A stretch of DNA of 64,000 bases from Curtobacterium sp. 458 (GTDB taxonomy: Bacteria; Actinomycetota; Actinomycetes; Actinomycetales; Microbacteriaceae). The notes below the pieces were generated by a model that ran no database searches, had not been told where the DNA came from, and saw only the letters and a list, made by a program, of their open reading frames with translations. The stretch lies in the NCBI RefSeq assembly GCF_030406605.1, contig NZ_CP129104.1, positions 2,803,830 through 2,867,829 on the forward strand. The letters are read 5' to 3'. This document shows, one piece after another, positions 35,398 through 43,947 of this stretch (position 1 is its first letter; every line of letters starts with the position of its first letter). A program made the position numbers and the translations under genes.

Positions 35398-35981
35398 CAG
35401 GCGGACGCGCCGTCGAGGTCGATCGCCCGGAACGGACGGGACATCGGCGGGAGGTCCCGGACGCGCTCGAGCGCCGGTTCGAGCTCGTCGAGGTACGCCC
35501 GGTAGCCCTCGTCGTTGAGGTGCAGGCCGTCGTCGGAGTAGCGGTCGGCGAGGTGGTCGCCGTCGGCCAGCGCGGGCCAGGCGTCCAGGTACTGCGCGTG
35601 GCAGGTCGCGACGAACTGGCGGAGGTGCCGGTTGGCCTCCTCGATCTTGGCGCGGTACTCGGCCTGCCGGGGCAGCACCGACACGAGGAGCAGCCGGACA
35701 CCGGGCAGCTCGCGGCGCAGGGTGACGAGGATCGTCTCGACGTTCCGGACGACGTGCTCGACGCTCGCGCGGTGGTTGCCGAAGTCGTTCGTGCCGATGA
35801 GCAGGACGATGACCTCGGGCTCGGCGGCCACCACTTCGTCGAGCCGCGCGAGCACCCCGTCGGTGGTGTCGCCGCCGACGCCGAGGTTCAGCGTGCGCTC
35901 CGACGGCAGCCGGTTCTCCCAGTCCCCTGCCTCGGTGATGCTGTCCCCCAGGAACAGGACGGTGGGTCGGTCCTCGGTCAT
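35397..35981 (-). CDS. SGNH/GDSL-family hydrolase
   Basis: 194 residues from ATG 35981. The four blocks are visible: GDSITE with the nucleophile Ser (about residue 13), GVGGDTT (block II Gly), IGTNDFGNH (block III Asn) and DDGLHLN (Asp/His of block V, about 155). No signal peptide, so it is cytoplasmic. These are esterases or acetylhydrolases acting on lipids, sugars or acyl groups. It sits in an operon with 4-base and 1-base overlaps to its neighbours, so its substrate may be linked to the epimerase-DUF2867 protein upstream. Confidence 0.88.
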   Translation of the reverse strand: MTEDRPTVLFLGDSITEAGDWENRLPSERTLNLGVGGDTTDGVLARLDEVVAAEPEVIVLLIGTNDFGNHRASVEHVVRNVETILVTLRRELPGVRLLLVSVLPRQAEYRAKIEEANRHLRQFVATCHAQYLDAWPALADGDHLADRYSDDGLHLNDEGYRAYLDELEPALERVRDLPPMSRPFRAIDLDGASA

Positions 35982-37510
35982 GCTGCCTCCTCGTGCGACG
36001 TGTCAGCACTGCCATTCTGGTGGGTGCGGTTGCGGGAGGTCGAGTCGGTGTTGTGCGACTCCCGCTCGGCTGCGGCGGTGATCCGCTCGACCATGCCGGG
36101 GAAGATCACCCCGTGGAACGGCAGGATCGAGTACCAGTACAGGCGTCCGGACAGTCCCTGGGGGAAGTAGATCGCACGTTGTCGGTAGTCGCTGCCGCCG
36201 GAGGGCGACGGCGTCACGGTCATCTCCAACCAGGCCCGGCCGGGCGACTTGAACTCGGCGCGGAGGCGGAGGTAGCGCCCGCGGTCGAGGCGTTCGACGC
36301 GCCACCAGTCCAGCGCGTCGCCCTGCTCGAGCCGCTGCGGGTCACGTCGACCGCGGCTCAGTCCGACCCCGCCGGCGATCTTGTCCATCCACCCCCGGGC
36401 GACCCAGGCGAGCGGGAACGAGTACCAGCCGTTCTCCCCGCCGATCGACTCGACCACGCGCCAGACGTCGGCGGCCGACGCGTCGGTGTGCCGCTCCCGG
36501 TCGTCGACGTACACGGTGTGCCCGGCCCAGTCCGGGTCGCTCGGCAGTGGGTCGGCCGGGGTCGCGGCGAGTGTCGCGTTCCGCCAGCTCGTCTCGACCT
36601 CGCCGGTGCGCATGCGGGTCAGGGCCAGCCGGACCGCCCGCCGGTAGGGGGTCAGTCCGCCGGAGGGGTGCGGGACGTACTCGTCGATGTCGTGCTCGCG
36701 TTGCACGCACTCGAACTGCAGCGACTCGATGATCGGACGCGCGAGCTTCCGCGGGATCGGCGTCACGATGTTGAACCAGTGCGCGGCGAGCCCGGGGGTG
36801 AGCACCGGCAGCGAGGCGATCGCGCGCTGTGGCAGCTTGGCCTCCACCGCGTACCCGTTGAGCATCTGGCCGTAGCGGAGCACGTCCGGGCCGCCGATGT
36901 CGAACGTGCGGTTGACGTCGGCGGGGATCTCGAGCGCCTTGACGAGGTAGTAGAGGACGTCGCGGATCGCGATCGGCTGGATGTGGTTCCGGACCCACTT
37001 CGGCGCGGGCATCCACGGCAGCACGTCGGTCACGTGGCGGATCATCTCGAACGACGTGCTCCCCGAACCGATCACGACGCCCGCCTGGTAGGCGATCGTC
37101 GGGACGCCCGAACGGAGCAGGACGTCGCCGACCTCCTTCCGGCTCCGGAGGTGCTTCGACAGCTCACCGTCGGGGTGCAGGCCGCCGAGGTAGACGAAGC
37201 GCCGGACCCCGGCCACCCGGGCCTCGTGCGCCATCGTGCCGGCCGCCTGCGTCTCGGCGCGCTCGAAGTCGCCGTCCGCTCCCATCGCGTGTGCGAGGTA
37301 GTAGACCGCCTCGATGCCCTCGACGGCGGACCGGACGGCACGGGCGTCCGCGAGGTCACCCTCCACGATCTCGACGTCGTCGTGCCAGGGGACGTCCTGC
37401 AGCTTCCGGGGCGTCCGCACGAAGACCCGCACGGTGTGACCGGCTTCGAGGAGTCTGGGGACGAGGCGACCGCCGATGTACCCGGTGGCGCCGGTGACGA
37501 GGACGTGCAT
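35978..37510 (-). CDS. NAD(P)-binding epimerase-like protein with C-terminal DUF2867 domain
   Basis: 510 residues from ATG 37510. An atypical SDR/NmrA-like Rossmann domain begins with VTGATGYIGGRLVPRLLEAGH (in parts, residues 5-25) and covers about 1-290; the second half (about 320-490; DVWRVVESIGGENGWYSFPLAWVARGWMDKIAGG..., WWRVERL, GRLYWYSILPFHGVIFPGM) is the SRPBCC-like DUF2867 domain. Such fusions are annotated as oxidoreductases of unknown substrate, often thought to act on lipids or quinone-like compounds. First gene of the operon; a TACCGT box 7 bases before the ATG suggests a leaderless transcript divergent from deoC. Confidence 0.88.
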   Translation of the reverse strand: MHVLVTGATGYIGGRLVPRLLEAGHTVRVFVRTPRKLQDVPWHDDVEIVEGDLADARAVRSAVEGIEAVYYLAHAMGADGDFERAETQAAGTMAHEARVAGVRRFVYLGGLHPDGELSKHLRSRKEVGDVLLRSGVPTIAYQAGVVIGSGSTSFEMIRHVTDVLPWMPAPKWVRNHIQPIAIRDVLYYLVKALEIPADVNRTFDIGGPDVLRYGQMLNGYAVEAKLPQRAIASLPVLTPGLAAHWFNIVTPIPRKLARPIIESLQFECVQREHDIDEYVPHPSGGLTPYRRAVRLALTRMRTGEVETSWRNATLAATPADPLPSDPDWAGHTVYVDDRERHTDASAADVWRVVESIGGENGWYSFPLAWVARGWMDKIAGGVGLSRGRRDPQRLEQGDALDWWRVERLDRGRYLRLRAEFKSPGRAWLEMTVTPSPSGGSDYRQRAIYFPQGLSGRLYWYSILPFHGVIFPGMVERITAAAERESHNTDSTSRNRTHQNGSADTSHEEAA

Positions 37511-37517
37511 GCAGGGC

Positions 37518-37523
37518 ACGGTA
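37518..37523 (-). promoter_or_regulatory. -10 box TACCGT, leaderless start of the epimerase-DUF2867 operon
   Basis: On the minus strand TACCGT, 7 bases, ATG 37510. It lies back to back with the deoC box. Confidence 0.5.
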
Positions 37524-37540
37524 CGCGCGTCGCCTCCGGG

Positions 37541-37546
37541 TAGGCT
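37541..37546 (+). promoter_or_regulatory. -10 box TAGGCT, leaderless start of deoC
   Basis: TAGGCT, 6 bases, GTG 37553. Confidence 0.5.
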
Positions 37547-37552
37547 TGCCGG

Positions 37553-38296
37553 GTGGACAACGCAGCCATCCCCACCCCCGGCCACCTCGACGCGGACGCG
37601 GTCCGGGCCCTCATCGACCACGCGATCCTGAAGCCCGAGCTCACCCGCTCCGACGTCGACGCCCAGCTCGACGAGGCCGCCGCGTACCGCGTGTTCAGCG
37701 TGTGCGTCCGGCCGAGCGACGTCGCGCACGCCGTCGAGCGCCTGACCGGCACCGGGGTCGGCGTCGGCACCGTGATCGGCTTCCCGCACGGCACCACCTC
37801 CACCGCCGCCAAGGTCGCCGAGTCGCTGCAGGCCCTCGCCGACGGCGCGTTCGAGCTCGACATGGTGCAGAACATCGGCGCGGCGAGGTCCGGCGACTGG
37901 GACCGCGTCGAGCAGGACGTCCGTGCCGTCGTCGACGCCGCCGGCGACACCGTGGTGAAGGTCATCCTCGAGACCGCGTTCCTCACCGACGACGAGATCG
38001 TCGCCGCATCGCGCGCCGCACAGCGCGCCGGTGCCGCGTTCGTGAAGACCTCGACCGGGTTCGCCGGCGGTGGCGCGACCGCCGAGCACATCCGCCTCAT
38101 GCGCGACACCGTCGGTGCCGACACCGGCGTGAAGGCCTCCGGCGGCGTCCGTGGCCTCGACACCCTGCTCGAGATGGTCGACGCGGGCGCTGACCGCATC
38201 GGCACGAGCGCCTCGGCGCGCATCCTCGACGAACTCGCGCACCGTAGCGAGACCGGCGCCGCGTCGTCGCTCGGCGACGACGCCTCGTCCTACTGA
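37553..38296 (+). CDS. deoC: Deoxyribose-phosphate aldolase
   Basis: 247 residues from GTG 37553. The Schiff-base Lys lies in AAFVKTSTGF (about residue 164) and the second active-site Lys in TGVKASGGVRG (about 195), with IDHAILKPELT near the start and TVIGFPHGTT typical of class I DeoC. It splits 2-deoxyribose-5-phosphate to acetaldehyde and glyceraldehyde-3-phosphate in deoxynucleoside salvage. No other deo genes adjoin. It is divergent from the epimerase operon over only 42 bases. Confidence 0.96.
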   Translation: MDNAAIPTPGHLDADAVRALIDHAILKPELTRSDVDAQLDEAAAYRVFSVCVRPSDVAHAVERLTGTGVGVGTVIGFPHGTTSTAAKVAESLQALADGAFELDMVQNIGAARSGDWDRVEQDVRAVVDAAGDTVVKVILETAFLTDDEIVAASRAAQRAGAAFVKTSTGFAGGGATAEHIRLMRDTVGADTGVKASGGVRGLDTLLEMVDAGADRIGTSASARILDELAHRSETGAASSLGDDASSY

Positions 38297-38390
38297 CCCC
38301 ACCCCCCCCCGCCGGGGCCGAGCACCTGCGGGACGCCAGCCGGCGGACCGGACGTGCACCGAGCCTCCAGGCCGTCGCACCGGAGCGATC

Positions 38391-39356
38391 ATGACCGACA
38401 GCACCACCCAGGCCCACCTCCCGGGGCAGGCCCTCGCCCTCGCCGTCGACCTCGGCGGCACCAAGGTCGAGGCCGCCCTGGTCACCGACCAGGGCGTCGT
38501 CCTGCCGGCCACGCGGCACCGCAGCCCGACCGGCCCCGGCCGGACGTCCGACGAGCTGCAGGCCGCGGTCGACGAGGTCGTCACCGCCACGCTCGCGACC
38601 CTGCCCGCGGACGCGGTCCTCGTCGGCGTCGGCATCGGTTCGGCCGGCCCCGTCGACGAGGTCCACGGCCTCGTGTCCCCGCTGAACATGCCCGTCTGGC
38701 GCGGCTACCCGCTGCGGGACCGCGTCGCGCAGCACGTGCCCGCCGGGGTCCCCGTGACACTCCGCATGGACGGCCTCGCGATCACCCTGGCCGAGCACTG
38801 GGTCGGCGCAGCGCAGGGGTCCGACCACGTGATGGGCATGATCGTCTCCACGGGCGTCGGCGGCGGGCTCATCCTGCACGGCCGCACGGTCAGTGGCCCG
38901 ACCGGCAACGCGGGCCACATCGGACACGTCGAGTGCGGCGGGTTCGACGACCCGTGCGCGTGCGGCGGCACGGGCTGCCTGGAGGCCGTCGCGTCCGGTC
39001 CGAAGACCGTCGCCTGGGCGCAGCGTCAGGGCTTCGCCGGCACGACGGGCGAGGACCTCGCCGCCGCGTACGCGGCCGGCGACGAGATCGCCGTCGCAGC
39101 GGTGCGGCGTAGCGGTCGCGCGCTCGGACAGGCGATCGCCGCGGCGACGAGCCTGGTCGACCTCGAGGTCGTGGCGATCGGCGGCGGCTTCTCCCACGTC
39201 ACCCCTGATCTCTTCGAGTTCGCGCGGCAGGCCGTGGCGGAGCGCGTCGAGTTCCCGTTCGTGACGAAGGTGCGGATCGTCCCCACCGGGCTCTCGCAGG
39301 ACGGGCCGCTCATCGGCGCCGCTGCGCTCGTGCACCGGGCGGACGTGCTGCGCTGA
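38391..39356 (+). CDS. ROK-family protein (probable glucokinase-like sugar kinase)
   Basis: 321 residues from ATG 38391, CGGAGCG upstream. The ATP/phosphate motif AVDLGGTKVEAAL (about residues 14-26), GVGGGLIL, and the ROK zinc site GHIGHVECGGFDDPCACG followed by GTGCLEAVASG (about 175-200) are complete. There is no N-terminal DNA-binding domain, so it is a kinase and not a ROK repressor. The sugar, glucose or another hexose, cannot be read from sequence. A dispersed repeat arm (38354-38373) lies directly upstream. Confidence 0.9.
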   Translation: MTDSTTQAHLPGQALALAVDLGGTKVEAALVTDQGVVLPATRHRSPTGPGRTSDELQAAVDEVVTATLATLPADAVLVGVGIGSAGPVDEVHGLVSPLNMPVWRGYPLRDRVAQHVPAGVPVTLRMDGLAITLAEHWVGAAQGSDHVMGMIVSTGVGGGLILHGRTVSGPTGNAGHIGHVECGGFDDPCACGGTGCLEAVASGPKTVAWAQRQGFAGTTGEDLAAAYAAGDEIAVAAVRRSGRALGQAIAAATSLVDLEVVAIGGGFSHVTPDLFEFARQAVAERVEFPFVTKVRIVPTGLSQDGPLIGAAALVHRADVLR

Positions 39357-39375
39357 CCGACCGTCGCTGACGCGC

Positions 39376-39420
39376 GCCGTGCCGCGGTGCGCCGTGCCGC
39401 GGTGCGCCGTGCCGCGGTGC
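39376..39420 (+). repeat. 15-bp tandem array (three perfect copies)
   Basis: GCCGTGCCGCGGTGC at 39376-39390, 39391-39405 and 39406-39420, followed by degenerate copies to about 39460. The 214-base gap between the ROK and AbiEi-like genes holds this array and a dispersed GGAGGC arm (39469-39484). Confidence 0.92.
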
Positions 39421-39558
39421 GCTGCGGCGCGCTGCGGCATGCGTCCCCGCGGTGCGCTGACGCGTGTCGGCCGGGAGGCACGGGTCGTCCTCGCCCCGCC
39501 CCTCCGGTCGCTCCGTGGCCCTGTCCACAGCCCGGCCCGGTCGGGCAGGTCGGTCCGG

Positions 39559-39564
39559 CAGGAT
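39559..39564 (+). promoter_or_regulatory. -10-like box CAGGAT, leaderless start of the AbiEi-like gene
   Basis: CAGGAT, 6 bases, GTG 39571. It supports this start over in-frame upstream codons that would include the tandem repeats. Confidence 0.35.
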
Positions 39565-39570
39565 GTCGGG

Positions 39571-40137
39571 GTGCCCCGCTCGCGCCTGCTGACGACCGAC
39601 GACTGGCCGGAGGCCGAACTCCGGGCCGCGGTGCTCGCCGGGGAGCTCGTGCCCGTCGGTCCGTGCTGGGCATCACCGGCCGAACCGCAGGACCCGGCGT
39701 TGCGTGCCGCAGCGGCTGCGTGGGCCCTGCCGGACGTCCGCCTCGTCGCCGCCCACCGCACCGCGGCCTGGGTGTGGGGCGGGCTGTCGCGTCCACCGCT
39801 CCCCCACGAGTGCGTCGTGCCCTCGCACGTGCGGCTCCGGGTCGATCCCGCGACCGTCCGGGTGCGCGAGGTCGCGCTGCCGCACGAGGACGTCCGGGCC
39901 CTCGCGGGGCTCCGGGTGACGACACCACCGCGGACCGCGATCGATCTGCTCCGGGCACCCGGGCCGACCGCCGGCCGCATGCACCCTGCCGACGAGGACG
40001 CCGTGCAGGGTCTCGTCGGGGCCGGCGTCGTCGGCACGGACGAGCTGCGGCGAGCCCTCGGTGCGCTCGGTGTCGTGCCGATGGTCCGCCAGGCCGAGCG
40101 GCGTCTCACCGCGCTGTTCGGCTCCGAGCCGTCCTGA
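39571..40137 (+). CDS. AbiEi-like antitoxin-family protein (orphan)
   Basis: 188 residues from GTG 39571. The segment VRLVAAHRTAAWVWGGLSRPPLPHECVVP (in parts, about 52-80) followed by LRVTTPPRTAIDLLRAPG (about 113-130) is the pattern of actinobacterial proteins annotated as type IV AbiEi antitoxin or their C-terminal domain. In AbiE systems AbiEi represses the operon and counters the nucleotidyltransferase toxin AbiEii. No nucleotidyltransferase gene lies next to it, so it is an orphan; many such proteins in actinobacteria probably have other roles. The gene is convergent with rel. Confidence 0.6.
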   Translation: MPRSRLLTTDDWPEAELRAAVLAGELVPVGPCWASPAEPQDPALRAAAAAWALPDVRLVAAHRTAAWVWGGLSRPPLPHECVVPSHVRLRVDPATVRVREVALPHEDVRALAGLRVTTPPRTAIDLLRAPGPTAGRMHPADEDAVQGLVGAGVVGTDELRRALGALGVVPMVRQAERRLTALFGSEPS

Positions 40138-40198
40138 CCGGGCTCGGCCGGGGCTCGCCTCGCTGCGACGCGGCGCGCCTCCCTGTGGACGGCGAGCG

Positions 40199-42526
40199 TC
40201 AGCCGGCGCTGACGCGGTACACGTCGTACACGGCGTCGATGCGCCGCACCGCGTTGAGGACCCGGTCCAGGTGGGTGGTGTCGCCCATCTCGAACACGAA
40301 CCGGCTCAGCGCCAGTCGGTCGGACGAGGTCGAGACCGTCGCCGACAGGATGTTCACGTGGTGGTCGGTCAGCACACGCGTGACGTCGCTCAGGAGGCCC
40401 GAGCGGTCCAGCGCCTCGATCTGGATCTGCACGAGGAACACCGACTTCGACGACGGTGCCCACTCGACCTCGATCATGCGGTCCGGCTCGTTCATGAGGG
40501 ACTTCACGTTCGAGCACGACGCCTGGTGCACGGAGACACCCTGGCCGCGGGTGATGAACCCGACGATCTGGTCGCCGGGCACCGGGGTGCAGCACTTCGC
40601 GAGCTTCACGAGGATGTCCGGCGCACCACGGACGAGGACGCCCGAGTCGCTGTTGCGCAGCTGGCGGCTCGTGATCTGCCGCGGGAACGCCAGCTCCGGC
40701 TCGTCCGTCTCGGTCTCGGTCTGGACGCTGCCCAGCACCTTCTCGATGACGGACTGCGTCGAGACGTGCCCCTCCCCGATCGCCGCGTAGAGGGCAGAGA
40801 CGTCCTCGTAGCGCATCGAGGACGCGACCTCGGCGATGGTGTCCTGGCTGAGGATGCGCTGCAGCGGCAGGTTCTGCTTCCGCATCGCACGGGCGATGGC
40901 GTCACGGCCCTGCTCGATGGCCTCTTCGCGACGCTCCTTGGTGAACCACTGCTTGATCTTGTTCCGGGCGCGTGGGCTCCGGACGAAGGTCAGCCAGTCC
41001 TGGCTCGGGCCGGAGTCGGGGTTCTTCGACGTGAAGATCTCGACGACGTCGCCGCTCGACAGGGTGCTCTCGAGCGGGACGAGCCGCCCGTTGACCTTCG
41101 CCCCCATCGTGCGGTGGCCGATCTCGGTGTGCACGGCGTACGCGAAGTCGACCGGGGTGGCGCCCGACGGCAGGCCGATGACCTTGCCCTGCGGCGTGAA
41201 GACGTAGGTCTCCTTCGCGCCGATCTCGTAGCGCAGCGAGTCGAGGAACTCGCCGGGATCGCTCGTCTCCGCCTGCCAGTCGGTGATGTGGGCGAGCCAC
41301 GCCATGTCCTGGTCGTTCTGGCTCGACGAGTCGACGTCGCGGCCGGTGACGCGCTGCTTGTACTTCCAGTGGGCAGCGACACCGAACTCGGCGCGCTGGT
41401 GCATCTCGTGGGTGCGGATCTGGATCTCGACCGCGCGGCCCTGCGGCCCGAGGACGGTGGTGTGCAGCGACTGGTACAGGTTGAACTTCGGCGTCGCGAT
41501 GTAGTCCTTGAACCGGCCGGGCAGCGGCGTCCACCGAGCGTGCACGGAGCCGAGCATCGCGTAGCAGTCCCGCACGGTCGGGACGAGCACGCGGATCCCG
41601 ACGAGGTCGTAGATCTCGTCGAACTCGCGCCCCCGCACGATCATCTTCTGGTAGATCGAGTAGTACTGCTTCGGTCGGCCCATCACGTCACCGCGGATCT
41701 TCGCGGCCTTGAGGTCCTTCTTCAGCGTGCCGATGACGTTCTGCACGAACTGCTCGCGCTTCGGCTGCCGTTCCTTCACGAGGCTGTCGATCTCGACGTA
41801 GAGCTTCGGGTGCAGCACCGCGAACGAGAGGTCCTCGAGCTCCAGCTTGATCATCTGGATGCCGAGCCGGTGCGCCAGGGGCGCGTAGATCTCGAGCGTC
41901 TCCTTGGCCTTGCGCGTCGCGGAGGCGGACTCCACGAAGCCCCACGTGCGGGCGTTGTGCAGGCGGTCCGCGAGCTTGATGACGAGCACTCGGATGTCCT
42001 TCGACATCGCGATGACCATCTTGCGGACGGTTTCGGCCTGTGCGCTGTCGCCGTACTTGACCTTGTCGAGCTTCGTGACGCCGTCGACCAGCATCGCGAT
42101 CTCGTCACCGAAGTCGGCGCGGAGCTGGTCGAGCTGGTAGTCCGTGTCCTCGACGGTGTCGTGCAGGAGCGCCGCGGCGATCGTGATCGTGCCGATGCCG
42201 AGGTCGGCGAGGATCTGCGCGACCGCGACCGGGTGGGTGATGTAGGGCTCGCCGGACTTGCGCTTCTGCCCGTCGTGCGCCTGCTCGGCGACCGAGTACG
42301 CCCGTTCGATGAGGGTGACGTCGGCCTTCGGGTGGTGCGAACGCACCGTGCGGATGAGCGTGTCGACCGCTCCGGCTGGCTGCGCACGGGAGAACAGGCG
42401 CGGGAGCAGGGAGCGGAGCGAGCCGAGGTTGCCCGTGGTGTTCGGGCCGATCGGACTCGTCGGACGGGCGGGCGAGGCCGGGCGGCTCGCGGCGTCCGAC
42501 GGCGACGATTCGCGCGTGTCGGTCAT
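40199..42526 (-). CDS. rel: Bifunctional (p)ppGpp synthetase/hydrolase Rel
   Basis: 775 residues, full length. Domains in order: HD hydrolase (about 75-230, with HDTVEDTD intact), synthetase (about 265-390; YYSIYQKM and EIYDLVGIRVLV), TGS (about 430-490; VFTPQGKVIGLPSGATPVDFAYAVHTEIG), helical/zinc-finger region with CCTPVPGD, and ACT (about 700-775). Both activities should be present. It makes and degrades the stringent-response alarmone. A TAGTCT -10 at 42587-42582 and GGGAGG before the ATG give it its own promoter within the sec-rel run. Confidence 0.96.
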   Translation of the reverse strand: MTDTRESSPSDAASRPASPARPTSPIGPNTTGNLGSLRSLLPRLFSRAQPAGAVDTLIRTVRSHHPKADVTLIERAYSVAEQAHDGQKRKSGEPYITHPVAVAQILADLGIGTITIAAALLHDTVEDTDYQLDQLRADFGDEIAMLVDGVTKLDKVKYGDSAQAETVRKMVIAMSKDIRVLVIKLADRLHNARTWGFVESASATRKAKETLEIYAPLAHRLGIQMIKLELEDLSFAVLHPKLYVEIDSLVKERQPKREQFVQNVIGTLKKDLKAAKIRGDVMGRPKQYYSIYQKMIVRGREFDEIYDLVGIRVLVPTVRDCYAMLGSVHARWTPLPGRFKDYIATPKFNLYQSLHTTVLGPQGRAVEIQIRTHEMHQRAEFGVAAHWKYKQRVTGRDVDSSSQNDQDMAWLAHITDWQAETSDPGEFLDSLRYEIGAKETYVFTPQGKVIGLPSGATPVDFAYAVHTEIGHRTMGAKVNGRLVPLESTLSSGDVVEIFTSKNPDSGPSQDWLTFVRSPRARNKIKQWFTKERREEAIEQGRDAIARAMRKQNLPLQRILSQDTIAEVASSMRYEDVSALYAAIGEGHVSTQSVIEKVLGSVQTETETDEPELAFPRQITSRQLRNSDSGVLVRGAPDILVKLAKCCTPVPGDQIVGFITRGQGVSVHQASCSNVKSLMNEPDRMIEVEWAPSSKSVFLVQIQIEALDRSGLLSDVTRVLTDHHVNILSATVSTSSDRLALSRFVFEMGDTTHLDRVLNAVRRIDAVYDVYRVSAG

Positions 42527-42581
42527 GATGCGCCTCCCGAGACCTCGTCCGGTGCGGAGTTCCTCCGCGCTCGATCCGACA

Positions 42582-42587
42582 AGACTA
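42582..42587 (-). promoter_or_regulatory. -10 box TAGTCT of rel
   Basis: On the minus strand about 56 bases before ATG 42526; the leader carries GGGAGG ahead of the start. Confidence 0.45.
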
Positions 42588-42598
42588 CGCGCGTCCGG

Positions 42599-42946
42599 TC
42601 AGTGCTCGTGACGCGGTTCGCTCTGGGCACCGCGGACGACTGCGGCACCCGACTGCTCCCACGCGGTCATCCCGCCGAGCACGTTCACGGCGGAGACCCC
42701 CGATTGTTCGAGGGCAGCGACCACGCGCGCCGAGCGACCGCCGGAGTGGCAGATGACCATCGCGGGGGTGTCGCCGCCGTCGATCTCCTGCCACCGCGAC
42801 ACCAGCTCGGACATCGGGACGAGCGTCGCCTCGGGAGCGTGGACCTCGTCCCACTCCCCCTGCTCGCGGACGTCGAACAGCTTCGCGCCCTCGGCGAGCC
42901 GGCGCCGGGCCTCCGCGACGTCGATGTCGGTGATGTCCACGGCCAT
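42599..42946 (-). CDS. Single-domain rhodanese-like sulfurtransferase
   Basis: 115 residues. The active-site Cys is in MVICHSGGRSA (about residue 66), with VREQGEWDEVH near the start and VLGGMTAWEQSG near the end. Such proteins carry persulfide sulfur or have redox roles. The start codon overlaps the secF stop by one base (TGATG), so it is translated with secF. In mycobacteria apt lies between secF and rel; here a rhodanese holds that slot. Confidence 0.92.
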   Translation of the reverse strand: MAVDITDIDVAEARRRLAEGAKLFDVREQGEWDEVHAPEATLVPMSELVSRWQEIDGGDTPAMVICHSGGRSARVVAALEQSGVSAVNVLGGMTAWEQSGAAVVRGAQSEPRHEH

Positions 42947-43947
42947 CAGACGTTCGCCGTCGCGTCGACCTGCTGCTGCCGCTTCGCCGCGGCCTGTTCC
43001 TTCTTGGCGTCGGCCTGCTTGATCTTCGGCTCGTTCTCCCGGAGGTGCGCGTACATCGGTGACGCGATGAAGATGGTCGAGTACGTGCCGACGATGATGC
43101 CGATGAACAGCGCGAGCGAGATGTCGCGCAGCGTCCCGGCGCCCAGGACGTACGACCCGATGAAGAGGATCGCCGCGACCGGCAGCAGGGCGACCACGGA
43201 GGTGTTGATCGAGCGCACGAGGGTCTGGTTCACGGCGAGGTTCACCGACTGCTTGAACGTTCGGACGCTCTCCTGGCTGGTGTTCTCACGCACCTTGTCG
43301 AAGACCACGACGGTGTCGTACAGCGAGTACCCGAGGATCGTCAGGAAGCCGATCACGGCCGCCGGGGTGACCTCGAGGCCCACGATGCCGTACACGCCCG
43401 CCGTGATGAGGAGGTCGTGCAGCAGCGCCGTCATGGCGGCCACCGACATCTTCCACGTGCGGAAGTACAGCGCCATGACCACGGCCGCGAGGGCGAGGAA
43501 GATCACGAGGCCGCGGATGGCCTGCGCGAGGACGTCCGCACCCCAGGTCGCACCGATGAACGTCGCCGCGACCTGACTGTCCGGGACGTCGTACGCCTTC
43601 GCGAGGGCGTCCTGCACCTCGGTCGTCTGCCGGTCGGTCAGCTGACCGGTCTGCACGCGGATGCCGTGCTGCCCGAGCTGCGACACGCGCGGCACACCCT
43701 CGGGGACGATCGACTCGACGGTGTCGGTCGCGATCGCCTGGTTCGTGGTCTTGACGTCGGAGATGGTGAACTCCGACCCGCCCGTGAACTCGATCCCGAG
43801 CTGGTACCCGCCGCGGAGCCACGGGATGCCGAGGGAGAGCACGATCATCACGATCGCGATGAGGTACCACGTGCGACGGCGTCCGACGATGTCGTAGGAG
43901 CGCTTGCCCGTGTAGAGGTCGCTGCCGAACTGGCTGAAGCTGGCCAT
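42946..43947 (-). CDS. secF: Protein translocase subunit SecF
   Basis: 333 residues with six membrane segments and a first periplasmic domain (about 50-140). The SecF signature region GIEFTGGSEF (about 56-65) and the later ILGYSLYDTVVVFDKVRE are present. With SecD it uses the proton gradient to pull exported proteins through SecYEG. It overlaps secD by one base and is followed, overlapping, by the rhodanese gene. A lysine/glutamine-rich C-terminal tail faces the cytoplasm. Confidence 0.96.
   Translation of the reverse strand: MASFSQFGSDLYTGKRSYDIVGRRRTWYLIAIVMIVLSLGIPWLRGGYQLGIEFTGGSEFTISDVKTTNQAIATDTVESIVPEGVPRVSQLGQHGIRVQTGQLTDRQTTEVQDALAKAYDVPDSQVAATFIGATWGADVLAQAIRGLVIFLALAAVVMALYFRTWKMSVAAMTALLHDLLITAGVYGIVGLEVTPAAVIGFLTILGYSLYDTVVVFDKVRENTSQESVRTFKQSVNLAVNQTLVRSINTSVVALLPVAAILFIGSYVLGAGTLRDISLALFIGIIVGTYSTIFIASPMYAHLRENEPKIKQADAKKEQAAAKRQQQVDATANV

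Noticed and set aside
39379-39570. Longer AbiEi-like protein starting in the tandem repeats
   Set aside because: The added N-terminus would be a Cys/Arg repeat (PRCAV) made by the 15-bp array, and the -10-like box points to GTG 39571.
40061-43576. 1171-codon open frame on the plus strand opposite rel, rhodanese and secF
   Set aside because: Shadow of strongly conserved minus-strand genes; the translation is low-complexity Arg/Val/Asp/Leu with no motif.
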